64,000 nucleotides of DNA, taken from positions 124,001 to 188,000 of the forward strand of contig NZ_BOOC01000027.1 of NCBI RefSeq assembly GCF_016863035.1, read 5' to 3'. Of the stretch, positions 47,969 through 58,909 are shown one piece after another. The notes beneath the pieces are model-generated. The model was given only the letters and a program-made list of their open reading frames with translations. It was not told the origin of the DNA and searched no databases. The number at the start of each line of letters is the position of its first letter. Position 1 is the first letter of the stretch. The stretch comes from Microbispora corallina. GTDB lineage: Bacteria > Actinomycetota > Actinomycetes > Streptosporangiales > Streptosporangiaceae. Position numbers and translations under genes: made by a program.

Positions 47969-48622
47969 TCAGTCGGCGAACCGCCGCAGCGCCGACATCG
48001 CCCGCTGGGTGACCTCCTCGACCGGCCCGGTCGCGTCGACCCCCTGCAGGATGCCCTCGTCGGCGTAGAAGGAGATCAGCGGCGCCGTCTGCTCCTGGTA
48101 GACCTCCAGGCGGTGCCTGATGGTCTCCTCGCGGTCGTCGTCGCGCTGGAACAGCTCTCCGCCGCACGCGTCGCAGACGCCGGCGACGGCCGGCGGGTCG
48201 AACAGCTCGTGCCACACCTTGCCGCAGGAACGGCAGGTGCGACGCCCGGCCAGCCGACGTACGACCTCGTCGTCGTCGACCACCAGGTTGAGCACCACGT
48301 CGAGGGAGATGCCGAACTCGGCCAGCATCTTCTTGAGGACCTCGGCCTGCGGCACGTTGCGGGGGAAGCCGTCGAGGAGGAAGCCCTCCTGCGCGTCGTC
48401 CTCCGACAGCCGGTCGCGCACCATGGCGACCGTGACCTCGTCGGGGACGAGGTCACCGCGGTCCATGTACTCCTTGGCGAGCTTGCCGAGCTCCGTGCCG
48501 CCGGACACGTTGGCACGGAAGATGTCGCCTGTCGAGATTTTCGGGATCGACAGGTGCGAAGCGATGAACTGGGCCTGCGTCCCCTTACCCGCTCCGGGGG
48601 GCCCGACCAGGACGACGCGCAC
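47969..48622 (-). CDS. adk: Adenylate kinase
   Basis: Adk balances ATP, ADP and AMP. The 217-residue protein has the P-loop GPPGAGKGT (residues 7 to 15), the AMP-binding STGDIFR, DGFPRNV, and a zinc-type LID with C130, C133, C150 and C153. Its GTG start shares one base with the secY stop (TAGTG), so the two are coupled. Confidence 0.97.
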   Translation of the reverse strand: MRVVLVGPPGAGKGTQAQFIASHLSIPKISTGDIFRANVSGGTELGKLAKEYMDRGDLVPDEVTVAMVRDRLSEDDAQEGFLLDGFPRNVPQAEVLKKMLAEFGISLDVVLNLVVDDDEVVRRLAGRRTCRSCGKVWHELFDPPAVAGVCDACGGELFQRDDDREETIRHRLEVYQEQTAPLISFYADEGILQGVDATGPVEEVTQRAMSALRRFAD

Positions 48623-49929
48623 TATCTCAGGAAGCCCTCGTAGTTGCGCTGCTGAAGCTGGCTCTCGATCTGCTTGACCGTGTCCAGGCCAACACCAACC
48701 ATGATCAGAATGCTGGTCCCTCCGAACGGGAAGTTCTGGCTCGCCCCGGCCACCGCCAGCGCGATGATCGGGATGAGCGAGATGACACCCAGATACGGAG
48801 CGCCGGCGGCGGTGAGCCGCGTGAGCACGTAGTTCAGGTACTCGGCGGTCGGCCGGCCCGGACGGATGCCCGGGATGAACCCACCGTACTTCTTCATGTT
48901 GTCGGCCACTTCAACGGGGTTGAAGGTGATGGACACGTAGAAGTAGGTGAAGAAGATGATGAGGGCGAAGAACGTGCCCATGTAGACCGGGTGGTCGCCC
49001 CGGACCATGTTCTGCGCCAGCCACTCGACCACCGCGTTCGGCTTGTTGCTGTTGCCGAACAGCGTCACCAGCAGCTGCGGCAGGTACAGCAGCGACGAGG
49101 CGAAGATGACCGGGATGATGCCGGCCTGGTTCACCTTCAGCGGGATGTAGGTCGAGGTGCCGCCGTACATCCGGCGGCCGACCATGCGCTTCGCGTACTG
49201 GACCGGGATCCGGCGCTGCGCCTGCTCGATGAACACGACGACCGCGATCATCACGATGCCGACGATCATCACGACCACGAACTTGAACGGGCTCAGGCGG
49301 TAGATGCTCAGCAGCTCGGACGGGAAGACCGCGATGACCTGCGTGAAGATCAGGATCGACATGCCGTTGCCGACGCCGCGGTCGGTCACGAGCTCGCCCA
49401 GCCACATGATCACGGCCGTGCCGGCGGTCATGATGATCACCATGGTGACCAGCGGGAAGACGTCCTGGCTGAGCAGGATCTGCTCGCGGCAGCTCGGGAA
49501 CAGCTGGCCGCTGCGGGCCAGCGCGACGAACGCCGTGGACTGCAGGACCGCCAGCCCGATGGTGAGGTACCGCGTGTACTGAGTGATCTTCGACGTCCCC
49601 GCCTGGCCCTCCTTCTTCAGGGCCTCAAGACGGGGGATGACCACGGTCAGCAGCTGAAGGATGATGCTCGCGGTGATGTACGGCATGATGCCGAGCGCGA
49701 ACACGGAAAGTTTCAGAAGGGCGCCGCCCGAGAAGAGCTGGACCATCCCGTAGATGTTGCCGGCGTCGCCGGACTGGGCCTGGTCGAGACACAGGCGGAC
49801 GTTCGCGGCGTTCACGCCCGGCGTGGGGAGCACCGAGCCGAGCCGGAACAGCGCGATGATGCCCAAGGTGAAGAGCAGCTTCTTGCGCAGGTCCGGCGTC
49901 CGGAATGCCCGGGTAATCGCGGTTAGCAC
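48622..49929 (-). CDS. secY: Preprotein translocase subunit SecY
   Basis: SecY is the channel of the Sec export pathway. The 435-residue protein has ten membrane segments, starting at [20 protein letters not shown], with the plug and pore regions recognisable (for example [15 protein letters not shown]) and the cytoplasmic loop [15 protein letters not shown] used by SecA. It follows rplO after a 181-nt gap with a hairpin and is coupled to adk. Length and motifs are typical. Confidence 0.98.
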   Translation of the reverse strand: MLTAITRAFRTPDLRKKLLFTLGIIALFRLGSVLPTPGVNAANVRLCLDQAQSGDAGNIYGMVQLFSGGALLKLSVFALGIMPYITASIILQLLTVVIPRLEALKKEGQAGTSKITQYTRYLTIGLAVLQSTAFVALARSGQLFPSCREQILLSQDVFPLVTMVIIMTAGTAVIMWLGELVTDRGVGNGMSILIFTQVIAVFPSELLSIYRLSPFKFVVVMIVGIVMIAVVVFIEQAQRRIPVQYAKRMVGRRMYGGTSTYIPLKVNQAGIIPVIFASSLLYLPQLLVTLFGNSNKPNAVVEWLAQNMVRGDHPVYMGTFFALIIFFTYFYVSITFNPVEVADNMKKYGGFIPGIRPGRPTAEYLNYVLTRLTAAGAPYLGVISLIPIIALAVAGASQNFPFGGTSILIMVGVGLDTVKQIESQLQQRNYEGFLR

Positions 49930-50063
49930 GGTCCCTCCTGCGCGCCTGTGACGCGGTGACGGTCGGTGACGGCCTGGACGGCGTCCCTCGACATGACTAC
50001 TTGCCTATGAGCCTGGTCGGCCGCGGCACGGGGCCGCTGCCCAGCGAACTCTAACGCACTACG

Positions 50064-50094
50064 GGCGCGGAGGCTCATAACGAACCTCCGCGCC
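50064..50094 (-). terminator. Hairpin between rplO and secY
   Basis: Perfect 10-bp arms GGCGCGGAGG (50064-50073) and CCTCCGCGCC (50085-50094) around 11 nt. It may reduce transcription into secY. Confidence 0.55.
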
Positions 50095-50110
50095 TCGCGC
50101 AGCATCATGC

Positions 50111-50566
50111 CTACAGCTCGGAGACCGAGCCGCCGGCCGCGGCGATCTTCTCCTTCGCGGACGCCGAGAAGGCGTGCGCCTGCACGTTGAGCGCGACGGA
50201 GATGTCACCGGTGCCCAGCACCTTGACGAGCTGGTTCTTGCGGACCGCACCCTTGGCGACGAGGTCGTCAATCGTGACGTCGCCGCCCTGGGGGAACAGC
50301 TCCCCGAGCCTGTCGAGGTTGACGACCTGGTAGGACGTCTTGAACAGGGCGTTGGAGAAGCCCTTCAGCTTCGGCAGCCGCCGCTGCAGCGGGACCTGGC
50401 CGCCCTCGAAGCCCGGCATCACGGTGTTGCGGGCCTTGGTGCCCTTGGTGCCCCGGCCGGCCGTCTTGCCCTTGGAGCCCTCGCCGCGGCCCTTGCGGAC
50501 CTTCGACTTGTTGGCGCCGGGAGCCGGACGGAGGTCGTGCAGCTTGAGCGGAGCGTTGTCGGTCAT
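50111..50566 (-). CDS. rplO: 50S ribosomal protein L15
   Basis: L15 is a large-subunit assembly protein. The 151-residue sequence begins [20 protein letters not shown] and has [15 protein letters not shown] and [20 protein letters not shown], both family hallmarks. It ends the rpsH-rplF-rplR-rpsE-rpmD-rplO group; a hairpin follows before secY. Confidence 0.98.
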   Translation of the reverse strand: MTDNAPLKLHDLRPAPGANKSKVRKGRGEGSKGKTAGRGTKGTKARNTVMPGFEGGQVPLQRRLPKLKGFSNALFKTSYQVVNLDRLGELFPQGGDVTIDDLVAKGAVRKNQLVKVLGTGDISVALNVQAHAFSASAKEKIAAAGGSVSEL

Positions 50567-50568
50567 GA

Positions 50569-50766
50569 CTACTCGACCCCCTCTTCGGAGAGCTCGGCCA
50601 CCTCGACGAGGTGCGTCACCTTGGCGACCATGCCCCGGATCTCCGGGCGGTCCTCCTTGACGACGACGTCGCCGATCCGCTTCAGGCCGAGCGAACGCAG
50701 CGAGTCACGCTGGTTCTGCGTGCCGCCGATCTTCGAACGGACCTGGGTGATCTTCAGACGCGCCAT
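50569..50766 (-). CDS. rpmD: 50S ribosomal protein L30
   Basis: L30 is a 65-residue large-subunit protein. [32 protein letters not shown] and [11 protein letters not shown] are all typical. It has 2- and 3-nt gaps to rplO and rpsE. Confidence 0.98.
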   Translation of the reverse strand: MARLKITQVRSKIGGTQNQRDSLRSLGLKRIGDVVVKEDRPEIRGMVAKVTHLVEVAELSEEGVE

Positions 50767-50769
50767 GGA

Positions 50770-51402
50770 CTAGCTCACCGCCTTCGCGGCGGCGGCGGCC
50801 TCGGCGAGGCCCTCCGCGCGAGCCTTGAGCATCGCCTTGGGCGCGACGTCCTCGATCGGCAGGCCACGGCGGGCGGCGATCTCCTCGGGCCGGCTGAGGC
50901 CCTTCAGAGCCGCCACGGTGGCGTGCACGATGTTGATCGGGTTGTCCGAGCCGAGCGACTTGGACAGCACGTCGTGGATGCCGGCGCACTCCAGGACCGC
51001 GCGCACCGGGCCGCCCGCGATGACACCCGTACCGGCCGAGGCCGGACGCAGGAGGACGACGCCCGCGGCGTCCTCGCCCTGCACGGTGTGCGGGATGGTG
51101 CCCTGGATGCGCGGCACCTTGAAGAAGTGCTTCTTGGCCTCCTCGACGCCCTTGGCGATCGCCGCGGGCACCTCCTTGGCCTTGCCGTACCCGACGCCGA
51201 CGAGGCCGTTGCCGTCCCCGACGATGACGAGCGCGGTGAAGCTGAAGCGCCGGCCGCCCTTGACGACCTTCGCCACTCGGTTGATCTTTACGACGCGCTC
51301 GATGTACGAGACGCCCTTGTCTGCGGCGCCACCGCGGCGATCCTCACGACGGTCACGCCGCTCGCCACCGCCGCCTGCACCGCGACGCGGAGCTGCAGCC
51401 AT
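50770..51402 (-). CDS. rpsE: 30S ribosomal protein S5
   Basis: S5 acts in translation fidelity and lies next to S4. The 210-residue protein has a Gly/Arg-rich N-terminal extension of about 35 residues (actinobacterial), then [19 protein letters not shown] and the [11 protein letters not shown] end. The ATG at 51402 is preceded by AGAGGAA and fits the family; upstream in-frame starts are ignored. Gap to rplR is 37 nt. Confidence 0.97.
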   Translation of the reverse strand: MAAAPRRGAGGGGERRDRREDRRGGAADKGVSYIERVVKINRVAKVVKGGRRFSFTALVIVGDGNGLVGVGYGKAKEVPAAIAKGVEEAKKHFFKVPRIQGTIPHTVQGEDAAGVVLLRPASAGTGVIAGGPVRAVLECAGIHDVLSKSLGSDNPINIVHATVAALKGLSRPEEIAARRGLPIEDVAPKAMLKARAEGLAEAAAAAKAVS

Positions 51403-51439
51403 CAGTGGTTCCTCTTCTCGTTGCTCGTAGGACGGGCCA

Positions 51440-51823
51440 TCAGAATTGCAGCCCGCCTTCACGGGCGCTGTCCGCGAGAGCGGCCAGGCGCCCCGCGTAG
51501 CGGTTACCACCGCGGTCGAACACGACAGCGGTGATCCCGGCGGTCTTGGCCCGCTGAGCGAGAAGCTCGCCGACCTTCTTCGCCTTGTCGGTCTTGTCCC
51601 CCTCGGAGCCGCGGAGCGAGGCGTCCATGGTGGAGGCGCTCACCAGCGTGTGGCCCTGGGTGTCGTCGACGATCTGCACGAACAGGTGCCGCGTGGACCG
51701 GTTGACGACGAGACGGGGACGCTCCGGCGTGCCGAAGACGTTCTTGCGGACGCGGCGGTGCCGGCGGGCCCGCGAGATCGTGCGGGCGGCCGTGTGCTTG
51801 CCGAACGCAGTCTTGCCAGCCAT
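51440..51823 (-). CDS. rplR: 50S ribosomal protein L18
   Basis: L18 binds 5S rRNA with L5 and L25. The 127-residue protein has [38 protein letters not shown] and [19 protein letters not shown], all typical. Gap to rplF is 2 nt. Confidence 0.98.
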   Translation of the reverse strand: MAGKTAFGKHTAARTISRARRHRRVRKNVFGTPERPRLVVNRSTRHLFVQIVDDTQGHTLVSASTMDASLRGSEGDKTDKAKKVGELLAQRAKTAGITAVVFDRGGNRYAGRLAALADSAREGGLQF

Positions 51824-51825
51824 GG

Positions 51826-52368
51826 CTACTTACCAGCCTTTCCGACCTTGCGGCGGACAACCTCGCCCTGGTAGCGCACGCCCTTGCCCTTGTACGGGTC
51901 GGGCTTGCGCAGCTTGCGGATGTTCGCGGCGACCTCGCCGACCTTCTGCTTGTCGATGCCGTCCACGTGGAACAGGGTCGGCCGCTCGACGCGGAAGGAG
52001 ACGCCCTCGGGGGCGTCGACGATCACCGGGTGGCTGAAGCCCAGCGAGAACTCCAGCTGCGTCGGGCCCTTGGCCGCGACGCGGTAACCGACGCCGACGA
52101 TCTCCAGCGTCTTGGTGTAGCCCTGAGTGACGCCCGCGACCATGTTGGCGATCAGCGTGCGGGACAGGCCGTGCAGAGCACGGACCTTGTTCTCGTCGTT
52201 CGGCCGGGAGACGGCGATGTTGCCGTCCTCGCCGCGAGAGACCTCGATCGGCTCCGCGACGGTGTGACTGAGCGTGCCCTTCGGCCCCTTGACCTGGACG
52301 TTCCGGCCGTCGATGGTGATGTCGACACCCGCCGGTACGGGGATGGGCAGCCGTCCGATTCGCGACAT
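51826..52368 (-). CDS. rplF: 50S ribosomal protein L6
   Basis: L6 lies near the factor-binding site of the large subunit. The 180-residue sequence has [31 protein letters not shown] and [19 protein letters not shown] as expected. It follows rpsH by 18 nt. Confidence 0.98.
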   Translation of the reverse strand: MSRIGRLPIPVPAGVDITIDGRNVQVKGPKGTLSHTVAEPIEVSRGEDGNIAVSRPNDENKVRALHGLSRTLIANMVAGVTQGYTKTLEIVGVGYRVAAKGPTQLEFSLGFSHPVIVDAPEGVSFRVERPTLFHVDGIDKQKVGEVAANIRKLRKPDPYKGKGVRYQGEVVRRKVGKAGK

Positions 52369-52386
52369 GCTGTGGTTCCTCCCCTC

Positions 52387-52785
52387 TTACCAGACGTAGG
52401 CGAGGACTTCCCCGCCCACTCCACGCTTGCCGGCCTGCTTGTCCGTCATCAGGCCACCGGACGTCGAGATGATCGCGACGCCCAGGCCGCCCAGCACGCG
52501 GGGCAGGTTGTCCTTCTTTGCATAGACCCGCAGACCGGGCTTCGACACCCGGCGCAGGCCGGCGATCGAACGCTCGCGGCTCGGGCCGAACTTCAGCTCC
52601 ACCACGAGGTTCTTGCCGACCTTGGCGTCCTCGACGCTCCAGGCCTGGATGTAGCCCTCCTGCTGGAGGATCTCCGCGATGTGTGCCTTGATCTTGGAGT
52701 AAGGCATGCTCACGGTGTCGTGATAGGCCGAGTTCGCGTTACGCAGACGCGTCAGCATGTCTGCGATCGGGTCGGTCATCGTCAT
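52387..52785 (-). CDS. rpsH: 30S ribosomal protein S8
   Basis: S8 is a primary 16S rRNA-binding protein and, in some bacteria, the spc operon regulator. The 132-residue protein starts [20 protein letters not shown] and ends in [20 protein letters not shown], with the conserved RNA-binding C-terminal region. The second ATG two codons in is also a possible start. The 116-nt gap from rpsN contains a hairpin. Confidence 0.97.
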   Translation of the reverse strand: MTMTDPIADMLTRLRNANSAYHDTVSMPYSKIKAHIAEILQQEGYIQAWSVEDAKVGKNLVVELKFGPSRERSIAGLRRVSKPGLRVYAKKDNLPRVLGGLGVAIISTSGGLMTDKQAGKRGVGGEVLAYVW

Positions 52786-52841
52786 GGCCGGTGGCCTTCC
52801 TCACCGCGGTTTCCCCAGGCTGGGACCTACGGTGCGGTCGT

Positions 52842-52860
52842 GGGCGCCGTAGAGGCGCCC
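52842..52860 (-). terminator. Hairpin between rpsN and rpsH
   Basis: GGGCGCC and GGCGCCC pair perfectly over 7 bp around GTAGA. Position in the only long gap of this part supports a role. Confidence 0.4.
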
Positions 52861-52901
52861 GGTTGATGTGACTTTGTGGTGCGGCCGGTCAGCGCTGCGG
52901 C

Positions 52902-53087
52902 TTACCAGCTCGACTTGGTGATGCCGGGCAGCTCGCCCCGGTGCGCCATCTCGCGGAAGCACACGCGGCACAGCCCGAACTTGCGGTAGACAGCGCGGGG
53001 ACGGCCACAGCGCGAGCACCGAGTGTACGCCCTGACCTCGAACTTCTGCTTGCGCGCTGCCTTGACCTTCAGCGACGTCTTCGCCAT
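52902..53087 (-). CDS. rpsN: 30S ribosomal protein S14, zinc type
   Basis: S14 is a small-subunit head protein. The 61-residue copy is the zinc-binding form with C24, C27, C40 and C43 (CSRCGRP and GLCRVC). It follows rplE by one nt and ends [11 protein letters not shown] as expected. Confidence 0.98.
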   Translation of the reverse strand: MAKTSLKVKAARKQKFEVRAYTRCSRCGRPRAVYRKFGLCRVCFREMAHRGELPGITKSSW

Positions 53088-53088
53088 G

Positions 53089-53658
53089 TCAGGCCTCCTT
53101 GAAGGGGAATCCGAGGTGCTTCAGCAGCGCCCGGCCCTGGTCGTCGTTCGTGGCGCTGGTCACGACCGTGATGTCCATGCCCCGCTGCCGGTCGACCCTG
53201 TCCTGGTCGACCTCGTGGAACATGACCTGCTCCGTGAGACCGAACGTGTAGTTGCCGTTGCCGTCGAACTGCTTCGGCGACAGACCGCGGAAGTCCCGGA
53301 TGCGCGGCAGGGCGAGCGACAGCAGGCGGTCGAGGAACTCCCACATGCGGTCGCCGCGGAGCGTCACGTGCGCGCCGATCGGCATGCCCTCGCGCAGCTT
53401 GAACTGCGCGATGGACTTGCGGGCGCGGGCGACGGCCGGCTTCTGGCCGGTGATCGCGGTGAGGTCGCGGACCGCGCCCTCGATGAGCTTCGAGTCGCGG
53501 GCGGCCTCGCCGACGCCCATGTTCACCTTGATCTTGGTGATCGTGGGCACCTGCATGATGTTCTCGATGCCGAACTCCTCGCGCAGCTTCGCGATGATCT
53601 CCTCGCGGTAACGCTGCTTGAGGCGCGGAAGGGTGCGCTCTTCAGTGGTGGCGGTCAT
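53089..53658 (-). CDS. rplE: 50S ribosomal protein L5
   Basis: L5 binds 5S rRNA and contacts the P-site tRNA. The 189-residue protein includes [35 protein letters not shown] and [17 protein letters not shown]. Its ATG shares one base with the rplX stop (TGATG). Confidence 0.98.
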   Translation of the reverse strand: MTATTEERTLPRLKQRYREEIIAKLREEFGIENIMQVPTITKIKVNMGVGEAARDSKLIEGAVRDLTAITGQKPAVARARKSIAQFKLREGMPIGAHVTLRGDRMWEFLDRLLSLALPRIRDFRGLSPKQFDGNGNYTFGLTEQVMFHEVDQDRVDRQRGMDITVVTSATNDDQGRALLKHLGFPFKEA

Positions 53659-53972
53659 CAGCTTTCCTCACCCGCCGCGTCGGCGTCGCTCTTCGCGGCG
53701 GCCTTCTTCTCGGGCTTGTCGGCCTTCTCCTCATCCTTGAGCTTCTTCACGTTGCTCACGTGGATGGGGGCCTCCATGGTCTGCACGCCGCCCTCCTTGG
53801 CGCCGCGCGGGCCCTGGTGGGTCACCTTGGAGTGCTTCTTGATCATGTTCACGCCCTCGACCACCACGCGCTCCTCACGCGGGTAGGCGGCGATGATCCG
53901 GCCCTTGGCGCCCTTGTCCTTGCCGGCGATGACCTGAACCAGGTCACCCTTCTTCACGTGCAGCTTCGACAT
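53658..53972 (-). CDS. rplX: 50S ribosomal protein L24
   Basis: L24 starts large-subunit assembly. The 104-residue protein has [20 protein letters not shown] and [15 protein letters not shown], and a Lys/Asp/Ala-rich tail of about 20 residues. Its ATG overlaps the rplN stop by one base; the ORF upstream of it is not part of the gene. Confidence 0.97.
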   Translation of the reverse strand: MSKLHVKKGDLVQVIAGKDKGAKGRIIAAYPREERVVVEGVNMIKKHSKVTHQGPRGAKEGGVQTMEAPIHVSNVKKLKDEEKADKPEKKAAAKSDADAAGEES

Positions 53973-54340
53973 CACAGCACCTCCGGGGCGAGCGAGATGA
54001 TGCGCATGAACTTCTTGTCGCGCAGTTCCCGGCCGACCGGGCCGAAGATGCGGGTGCCGCGAGGGTCGCCGCTGTCCTTGATGATGACCGCGGCGTTCTC
54101 GTCGAAGCGGATGTAGGAGCCGTCGGGGCGGCGGCGCTCCTTCACGGTGCGCACCACGACAGCCTTGACAACGTCGCCTTTCTTCACGCCTCCGCCGGGA
54201 ATGGCGTCCTTCACCGTCGCAACGATGACGTCGCCGATTCCCGCGTAGCGCCGACCCGAGCCGCCGAGAACGCGGATGCAGAGAATCTCCTTGGCACCCG
54301 TGTTGTCGGCGACCTTGAGCCGCGACTCCTGCTGAATCAC
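53972..54340 (-). CDS. rplN: 50S ribosomal protein L14
   Basis: L14 helps form the intersubunit bridge. The 122-residue protein starts [20 protein letters not shown] and has [17 protein letters not shown] and [20 protein letters not shown]. It begins the spc group after a 185-nt gap from rpsQ. Confidence 0.98.
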   Translation of the reverse strand: MIQQESRLKVADNTGAKEILCIRVLGGSGRRYAGIGDVIVATVKDAIPGGGVKKGDVVKAVVVRTVKERRRPDGSYIRFDENAAVIIKDSGDPRGTRIFGPVGRELRDKKFMRIISLAPEVL

Positions 54341-54482
54341 GTCTACTCCTGTTTGTCGTGCCGGTTCTCACCCGGTGGTGAGCCTGGCCGAACCCGATGT
54401 GGTCTTTTTCCCTCGGCGACAGCCGTACCGCCGCCGCGGGCGGGCGGGGCCGCCGCGCGGTCCCGCCCCTTGGACACCGTCA

Positions 54483-54506
54483 TGGGGGGCGGTCTCCCAC
54501 CCCCCA
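54483..54506 (-). terminator. Hairpin between rpsQ and rplN
   Basis: TGGGGGG (54483-54489) and CCCCCCA (54500-54506) pair perfectly around 10 nt. It marks the S10-spc boundary. Confidence 0.45.
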
Positions 54507-54525
54507 CGAGGCGCGTCTGCTGGTG

Positions 54526-54810
54526 TTACTTGGCCTTCTCGAGGATCTCGACGACCCGCCAGCGCTTGGTGGCGGACAGCGGCCGGGTCTCCATCAGGAG
54601 GACGCGGTCGCCGACGCCGCAGGCGTTCTGCTCGTCGTGAGCCTTGTACTTGGTCGTACGGCGGATGACCTTGCCGTACAGGGGGTGCTTGACGCGGTCC
54701 TCGACGGCGACGACGACGGTCTTGTCCATCTTGTCGCTGACGACCAGGCCCTCACGGGTCTTGCGGTAGTTCCGCGCCTCAGTGGTCGTGGTCTCAGTTG
54801 CTTCAGCCAT
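54526..54810 (-). CDS. rpsQ: 30S ribosomal protein S17
   Basis: S17 is a primary 16S rRNA-binding protein. The 94-residue protein has [40 protein letters not shown] and the [16 protein letters not shown] end. Its start overlaps the rpmC stop by 8 nt. It ends the S10 group. Confidence 0.98.
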   Translation of the reverse strand: MAEATETTTTEARNYRKTREGLVVSDKMDKTVVVAVEDRVKHPLYGKVIRRTTKYKAHDEQNACGVGDRVLLMETRPLSATKRWRVVEILEKAK

Positions 54811-55039
54811 CGCTCGGCTCCTTCTCGACCGTGACGATGCCGAGCTCCCGCTCGCGCATCACGGTGTAGATACGGGCGATCTCGCGGCGGACGGCGCGCA
54901 GCCGCCCGTGGCTCTCCAACTGCCCCGTCGCCGACTGGAAGCGGAGGTTGAACAGCTCCTCCTTCGCCTCCTTCAGCTTCTGGACGAGGACGTCCTGGTC
55001 CTCGACCCGCAGCTCCGCGGCGGTCAGACCCTTAGCCAT
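54803..55039 (-). CDS. rpmC: 50S ribosomal protein L29
   Basis: L29 lies at the tunnel exit. The 78-residue protein has the expected [20 protein letters not shown] and [20 protein letters not shown] segments. The ATG at 55039 shares a base with the rplP stop; a GTG one codon upstream is less likely. Its stop overlaps the rpsQ start by 8 nt. Confidence 0.97.
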   Translation of the reverse strand: MAKGLTAAELRVEDQDVLVQKLKEAKEELFNLRFQSATGQLESHGRLRAVRREIARIYTVMRERELGIVTVEKEPSDG

Positions 55040-55458
55040 CACGCCTCACCCACTTCACGCTTGACGAACCGGCACTTCATGGGCAGCTTGTGCATCGCGC
55101 GGCGCATGGCCTCACGGGCCACGGGCTCGGCGACGCCGGACAGCTCGAACATGACTCGGCCGGGCTTGACATTGGCGATCCACCACTCCGGAGAGCCCTT
55201 ACCGGAACCCATGCGGGTCTCGGCCGGCTTCTTCGTGAGCGGACGGTCCGGGAAGATGTTGATCCAGACCTTGCCGCCACGGCGGATGTGCCGGGTCATG
55301 GCGATACGCGCGGCCTCGATCTGGCGGTTGGTCACATAGGAGTGCTCAAGCGCCTGGATGCCGAACTCGCCGAACACCACCCGGGTGCCACCCTTGGCCG
55401 CGCCGTGACGGTCGGGCCGGTGCTGCTTGCGGTGCTTGACCCTGCGCGGGATCAGCAT
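55039..55458 (-). CDS. rplP: 50S ribosomal protein L16
   Basis: L16 is near the peptidyl-transferase and tRNA A site. The 139-residue protein has [34 protein letters not shown] and [20 protein letters not shown]. It follows rpsC by 2 nt. Confidence 0.98.
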   Translation of the reverse strand: MLIPRRVKHRKQHRPDRHGAAKGGTRVVFGEFGIQALEHSYVTNRQIEAARIAMTRHIRRGGKVWINIFPDRPLTKKPAETRMGSGKGSPEWWIANVKPGRVMFELSGVAEPVAREAMRRAMHKLPMKCRFVKREVGEA

Positions 55459-55460
55459 GG

Positions 55461-56315
55461 TCAGCTCCCTTCAGCACCCGGCTGCTCCGCCGGGCCGGTC
55501 TCGGGGGCGGCCTGCGCGGCCGCCTCGGTCCTGGGGGCGCGGTCGCCGCGACCTGCGGCGCCGCCACGACGCGGACGGTCGCCGCCGCCACGACGCGGAC
55601 GGTCACCCGTGCCGCCACCGCGACGGTCGTCGCGCTCACGACGCTGGCTCGCCCGGGCGCCGGCCGCTGCGGCCTCGCGCTCCTGGCGGCTCGTCGGAGC
55701 CTCGCCCTTGTAGATCCACACCTTCACGCCGATACGCCCGAAGGTGGTCCGGGCCTCGTAGAGCCCGAAGTCGATGTCGGCGCGGAGCGTGTGCAGGGGC
55801 ACGCGGCCCTCGCGGTAGAACTCCGAGCGCGACATCTCGGCGCCGCCCAGACGGCCGGAGCACTGGACACGGATGCCCTTGGCCCCGCTCTTCATGGCGG
55901 ACTGCATGGCCTTGCGCATGGCCCGGCGGAACGAGACGCGGCTGGACAGCTGCTCGGCCACGCCCTGCGCGACGAGCTGCGCGTCGATCTCGGGGTTCTT
56001 CACCTCGAGGATGTTCAGCTGGACCTGCTTCTTGGTCAGCTTCTCCAGGTCGCCGCGGATGCGGTCGGCCTCGGCGCCGCGGCGGCCGATGACGATGCCC
56101 GGCCGGGCGGTGTGGATGTCGACCTGCACGCGGTCGGTCGTGCGCTCGATCTCGACCTTGGAGATGCCGGCCCGCTCCATGCCCTTCTGCAGCATGCGAC
56201 GGATCGCCACGTCCTCGGCGACGTACGACTTGTACAGCTTGTCGGCGTACCACCGGCTCTTGAAGTCGGTCGTGATGCCGAGGCGGAACCCGTGCGGGTT
56301 AACCTTCTGGCCCAC
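55461..56315 (-). CDS. rpsC: 30S ribosomal protein S3
   Basis: S3 lies at the mRNA entry of the small subunit. The 284-residue protein starts [20 protein letters not shown] and has the KH domain ([21 protein letters not shown]) and the C-terminal domain ([20 protein letters not shown]). It is followed by a 70-residue RG-rich tail ([18 protein letters not shown] repeats), as in other actinomycetes. The GTG at 56315 overlaps the rplV stop by one base; AAGGGAAGG precedes it. The ORF upstream of the start is not part of it. Confidence 0.97.
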   Translation of the reverse strand: MGQKVNPHGFRLGITTDFKSRWYADKLYKSYVAEDVAIRRMLQKGMERAGISKVEIERTTDRVQVDIHTARPGIVIGRRGAEADRIRGDLEKLTKKQVQLNILEVKNPEIDAQLVAQGVAEQLSSRVSFRRAMRKAMQSAMKSGAKGIRVQCSGRLGGAEMSRSEFYREGRVPLHTLRADIDFGLYEARTTFGRIGVKVWIYKGEAPTSRQEREAAAAGARASQRRERDDRRGGGTGDRPRRGGGDRPRRGGAAGRGDRAPRTEAAAQAAPETGPAEQPGAEGS

Positions 56316-56668
56316 TATCGGGTCCTTCCCTTCGGCTCGCGGGACTCCACGATCACGGTGATGTGGCTCGTCCGCTTGTTGATCCGATAGGCGCGACCCT
56401 GGGCACGCGGGCGGAACCGCTTCAGGGTCGGACCCTCGTCCACCCACGCGCGGCTCACGAAGAGCGTGTCCCGGTCGAGCTTGAAGTTGTGCTCGGCGTT
56501 CGCGATCGCGCTCGAGAGCACCTTGTAGACGGTCTCGCTCGCCGACTGGGGAGCGAACTGCAGCACGGCCTGCGCCTCCGAAGCGGGCAGCCCGCGAATG
56601 AGGTCCACCACGCGGCGGGCCTTCCGGGGCGTGTGGCGCGCGTACCGCGCCTGTGCCCTGGCTTCCAT
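56315..56668 (-). CDS. rplV: 50S ribosomal protein L22
   Basis: L22 lines the exit tunnel and helps bind macrolides. The 117-residue protein has [35 protein letters not shown] and [19 protein letters not shown]. It shares one base with the rpsC start. Gap to rpsS is 33 nt. Confidence 0.98.
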   Translation of the reverse strand: MEARAQARYARHTPRKARRVVDLIRGLPASEAQAVLQFAPQSASETVYKVLSSAIANAEHNFKLDRDTLFVSRAWVDEGPTLKRFRPRAQGRAYRINKRTSHITVIVESREPKGRTR

Positions 56669-56701
56669 CGCTTTCTCCTCTAACTGCTGGCTTGAAGGCG
56701 C

Positions 56702-56980
56702 TTACCGCCGGCTGCGGCGGTCTTCCTTGACGTGGCTGCGGAACGTCCGCGTGGGGGCGAACTCACCGAGCTTGTGACCGATCATCGCCTCGGTGATGAA
56801 CACCGGGACGTGCTTGCGGCCGTCGTGCACGGCGATCGTGTGGCCGATCATGTCGGGCACGATCATGGAGCGCCGCGACCACGTCTTGATGACGTTCTTG
56901 GTGCCCTTCTCGTTCTGGACATCCACCTTCTTCTGAAGGTGATCGTCCACGAAGGGACCCTTCTTAAGACTACGTGGCAT
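56702..56980 (-). CDS. rpsS: 30S ribosomal protein S19
   Basis: S19 is in the head of the small subunit. The 92-residue protein starts [15 protein letters not shown] and has [20 protein letters not shown] and [16 protein letters not shown], all typical. It follows rplB by 11 nt. Confidence 0.98.
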   Translation of the reverse strand: MPRSLKKGPFVDDHLQKKVDVQNEKGTKNVIKTWSRRSMIVPDMIGHTIAVHDGRKHVPVFITEAMIGHKLGEFAPTRTFRSHVKEDRRSRR

Positions 56981-56991
56981 ATCGGCTGCTC

Positions 56992-57828
56992 CTACCGCTT
57001 CTTCCTCTTGCTCCGACGACGGATGATCAGGCGGTCGCTGGGCTTGTTCGCCTGGCGGGTACGGCCCTCGGGCTTGCCCTTGGGGTTCACCGGGTGGCGA
57101 CCACCGGAGGTCTTGCCCTCGCCACCGCCGTGCGGGTGGTCGACCGGGTTCATGGCGACACCGCGGACCGTGGGGCGCTTGCCCTTCCAGCGGTTGCGGC
57201 CGGCCTTACCGATGCTGATGTTGCCCTGCTCGGCGTTGCCCACCTGGCCCACGGAGGCGCGGCAGCGGACGTCGACCTGGCGCATCTCACCGGAGGGCAT
57301 GCGCAGCGTGGCGTACGTGCCCTCCTTGGCGAGCAGCTGGATCTGCGCGCCGGCGCTGCGGCCCAGCTTGGCGCCGCCACCCGGACGGAGCTCCACCGCG
57401 TGGATGAAGGTACCGGTCGGGATGTTGCGCAGCGGCAGGCAGTTGCCCGGCTTGATGTCGGCCGCGGGACCGTTCTCGACCTGGTCGCCCTGCTTGAGGC
57501 CGGCGGGGGCGAGGATGTACCGCTTCTCGCCGTCGGCGTAGTGGAGCAGCGCGATGCGGGAGGTCCGGTTCGGGTCGTACTCGATGTGCGCGACCTTGGC
57601 CGGGATCCCGTCCTTGTCGTGGCGGCGGAAGTCGATGATCCGGTAGGCGCGCTTGTGCCCGCCTCCCTGGTGCCGGGCGGTCACCCGGCCGTGGACGTTA
57701 CGACCGCCCTTGCTGTGCAGCGGGGCAAGCAGCGACTTCTCCGGGGTGCTGCGCGTGATCTCGGCGAAGTCCGAGACGCTCGCGCCGCGACGACCCGGAG
57801 TCGTCGGCTTGTACTTTCGGATGCCCAT
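56992..57828 (-). CDS. rplB: 50S ribosomal protein L2
   Basis: L2 is a primary 23S rRNA-binding protein and supports peptide bond formation. The 278-residue sequence begins [15 protein letters not shown] and carries the conserved [17 protein letters not shown] and [14 protein letters not shown] near the end, which contains the critical His. The 128-nt gap from rplW holds a hairpin. Confidence 0.98.
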   Translation of the reverse strand: MGIRKYKPTTPGRRGASVSDFAEITRSTPEKSLLAPLHSKGGRNVHGRVTARHQGGGHKRAYRIIDFRRHDKDGIPAKVAHIEYDPNRTSRIALLHYADGEKRYILAPAGLKQGDQVENGPAADIKPGNCLPLRNIPTGTFIHAVELRPGGGAKLGRSAGAQIQLLAKEGTYATLRMPSGEMRQVDVRCRASVGQVGNAEQGNISIGKAGRNRWKGKRPTVRGVAMNPVDHPHGGGEGKTSGGRHPVNPKGKPEGRTRQANKPSDRLIIRRRSKRKKR

Positions 57829-57863
57829 CTCTTTCGTTCATCCTTCGTCGGTTCGTACCGGTC

Positions 57864-57887
57864 GGGGTCCGCCTCTCGGCGGTCCCC
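57864..57887 (-). terminator. Hairpin between rplW and rplB
   Basis: GGGG-CCGCC pairs with GGCGG-CCCC (one T-T mismatch) around TCTC in the 128-nt gap. It is the only long gap within the S10 group itself. Confidence 0.4.
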
Positions 57888-57956
57888 CCGGTGCTGTCTT
57901 CCGGGCCGGGACCCTCGGCTGGGCCGGGGTCCCGCGTCCCCGCGTACGGCGCTGGG

Positions 57957-58259
57957 TCAGCCGACCTGGCCGAAGATGTCGATCCGCTCGCCCTCGGCGA
58001 GGCTCACGATCGCGCGCTTGGTGTCCGGGCGCTGACCGTAACCGTGCCGGGTCCGCTTGCGCTTGCCCTGCCGGTTGATCGTGTTGACCCCGGTCACCTT
58101 GACGCCGAAGATCTGCTCGACGGCGATCTTCACCTGCGTCTTGTTGGCACCCTTGCGCACCAGGAAGGTGTACTTGTTGTGCTCATCGATCAGGCCGTAG
58201 CTCTTCTCGGAGACGATCGGCTTGAGGATGATGTCGCGCGGGTCGGCGATCTTCTGCAT
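57957..58259 (-). CDS. rplW: 50S ribosomal protein L23
   Basis: L23 lies at the tunnel exit and docks SRP and trigger factor. The 100-residue protein has [39 protein letters not shown] and the [14 protein letters not shown] end. Its start overlaps the rplD stop by one base. Confidence 0.98.
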   Translation of the reverse strand: MQKIADPRDIILKPIVSEKSYGLIDEHNKYTFLVRKGANKTQVKIAVEQIFGVKVTGVNTINRQGKRKRTRHGYGQRPDTKRAIVSLAEGERIDIFGQVG

Positions 58260-58909
58260 CAGGCCTCTTCCTTCCCGCTGTCGCCCAGACGGGCCACGAC
58301 CTGGTCGTACGCCTCACGGGTGAAGACCACGTCGTCGTAGCACAGCACGTCGTAGGTGTTCAGCTGGCCCGAGTCCAGGAGGTGGACCTCAGGCGCGTTG
58401 CGCAGGCTCAGCCAGGTCAGCTCGTCGGCCTCGTCGACCACGACGAGCACGCTGGCGGCCTGCGTGACCTTACGGAGGGCGTCAAGGGCCGCCTTGGTCT
58501 TCGCCGTCTCACCGGTGACCAGGGCGCTCACCACGTGCACCCGCCCGCCGTTGGCCCGGTCGGACAGGGCGCCGCGCAGCGCGGCGGCCTTCATCTTCTT
58601 GGGCGTCCGCTGCTCGTAGCTGCGGGGCTGCGGGCCATGGACGGTGCCACCGCCGGCGAACTGCGGCGCGCGGGTCGAGCCCTGACGGGCGCGGCCGGTG
58701 CCCTTCTGCCGGTACGGCTTCTTGCCGCCGCCGGAGACGGCGCCGCGGGTCTTCGTCGCGTGGGTGCCCTGCCGGCGGGCGGCAAGCTGGGCCACGACGA
58801 CCTGGTGGATCAGCGGCACGTTGACCTTGGCGCCGAAGATCTCCTCCGGCAGGTCGACGGTCCCCGTCTTGGCGCCGCTGGCGTCGAGGACGTCAATGGT
58901 CGTGCTCAT
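58259..58909 (-). CDS. rplD: 50S ribosomal protein L4
   Basis: L4 is an early assembly protein; in some bacteria it controls the S10 operon. The 216-residue protein has [20 protein letters not shown] and [19 protein letters not shown] around the extended loop that reaches the tunnel. Its ATG overlaps the rplC stop (4 nt), so they are coupled. Confidence 0.98.
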   Translation of the reverse strand: MSTTIDVLDASGAKTGTVDLPEEIFGAKVNVPLIHQVVVAQLAARRQGTHATKTRGAVSGGGKKPYRQKGTGRARQGSTRAPQFAGGGTVHGPQPRSYEQRTPKKMKAAALRGALSDRANGGRVHVVSALVTGETAKTKAALDALRKVTQAASVLVVVDEADELTWLSLRNAPEVHLLDSGQLNTYDVLCYDDVVFTREAYDQVVARLGDSGKEEA

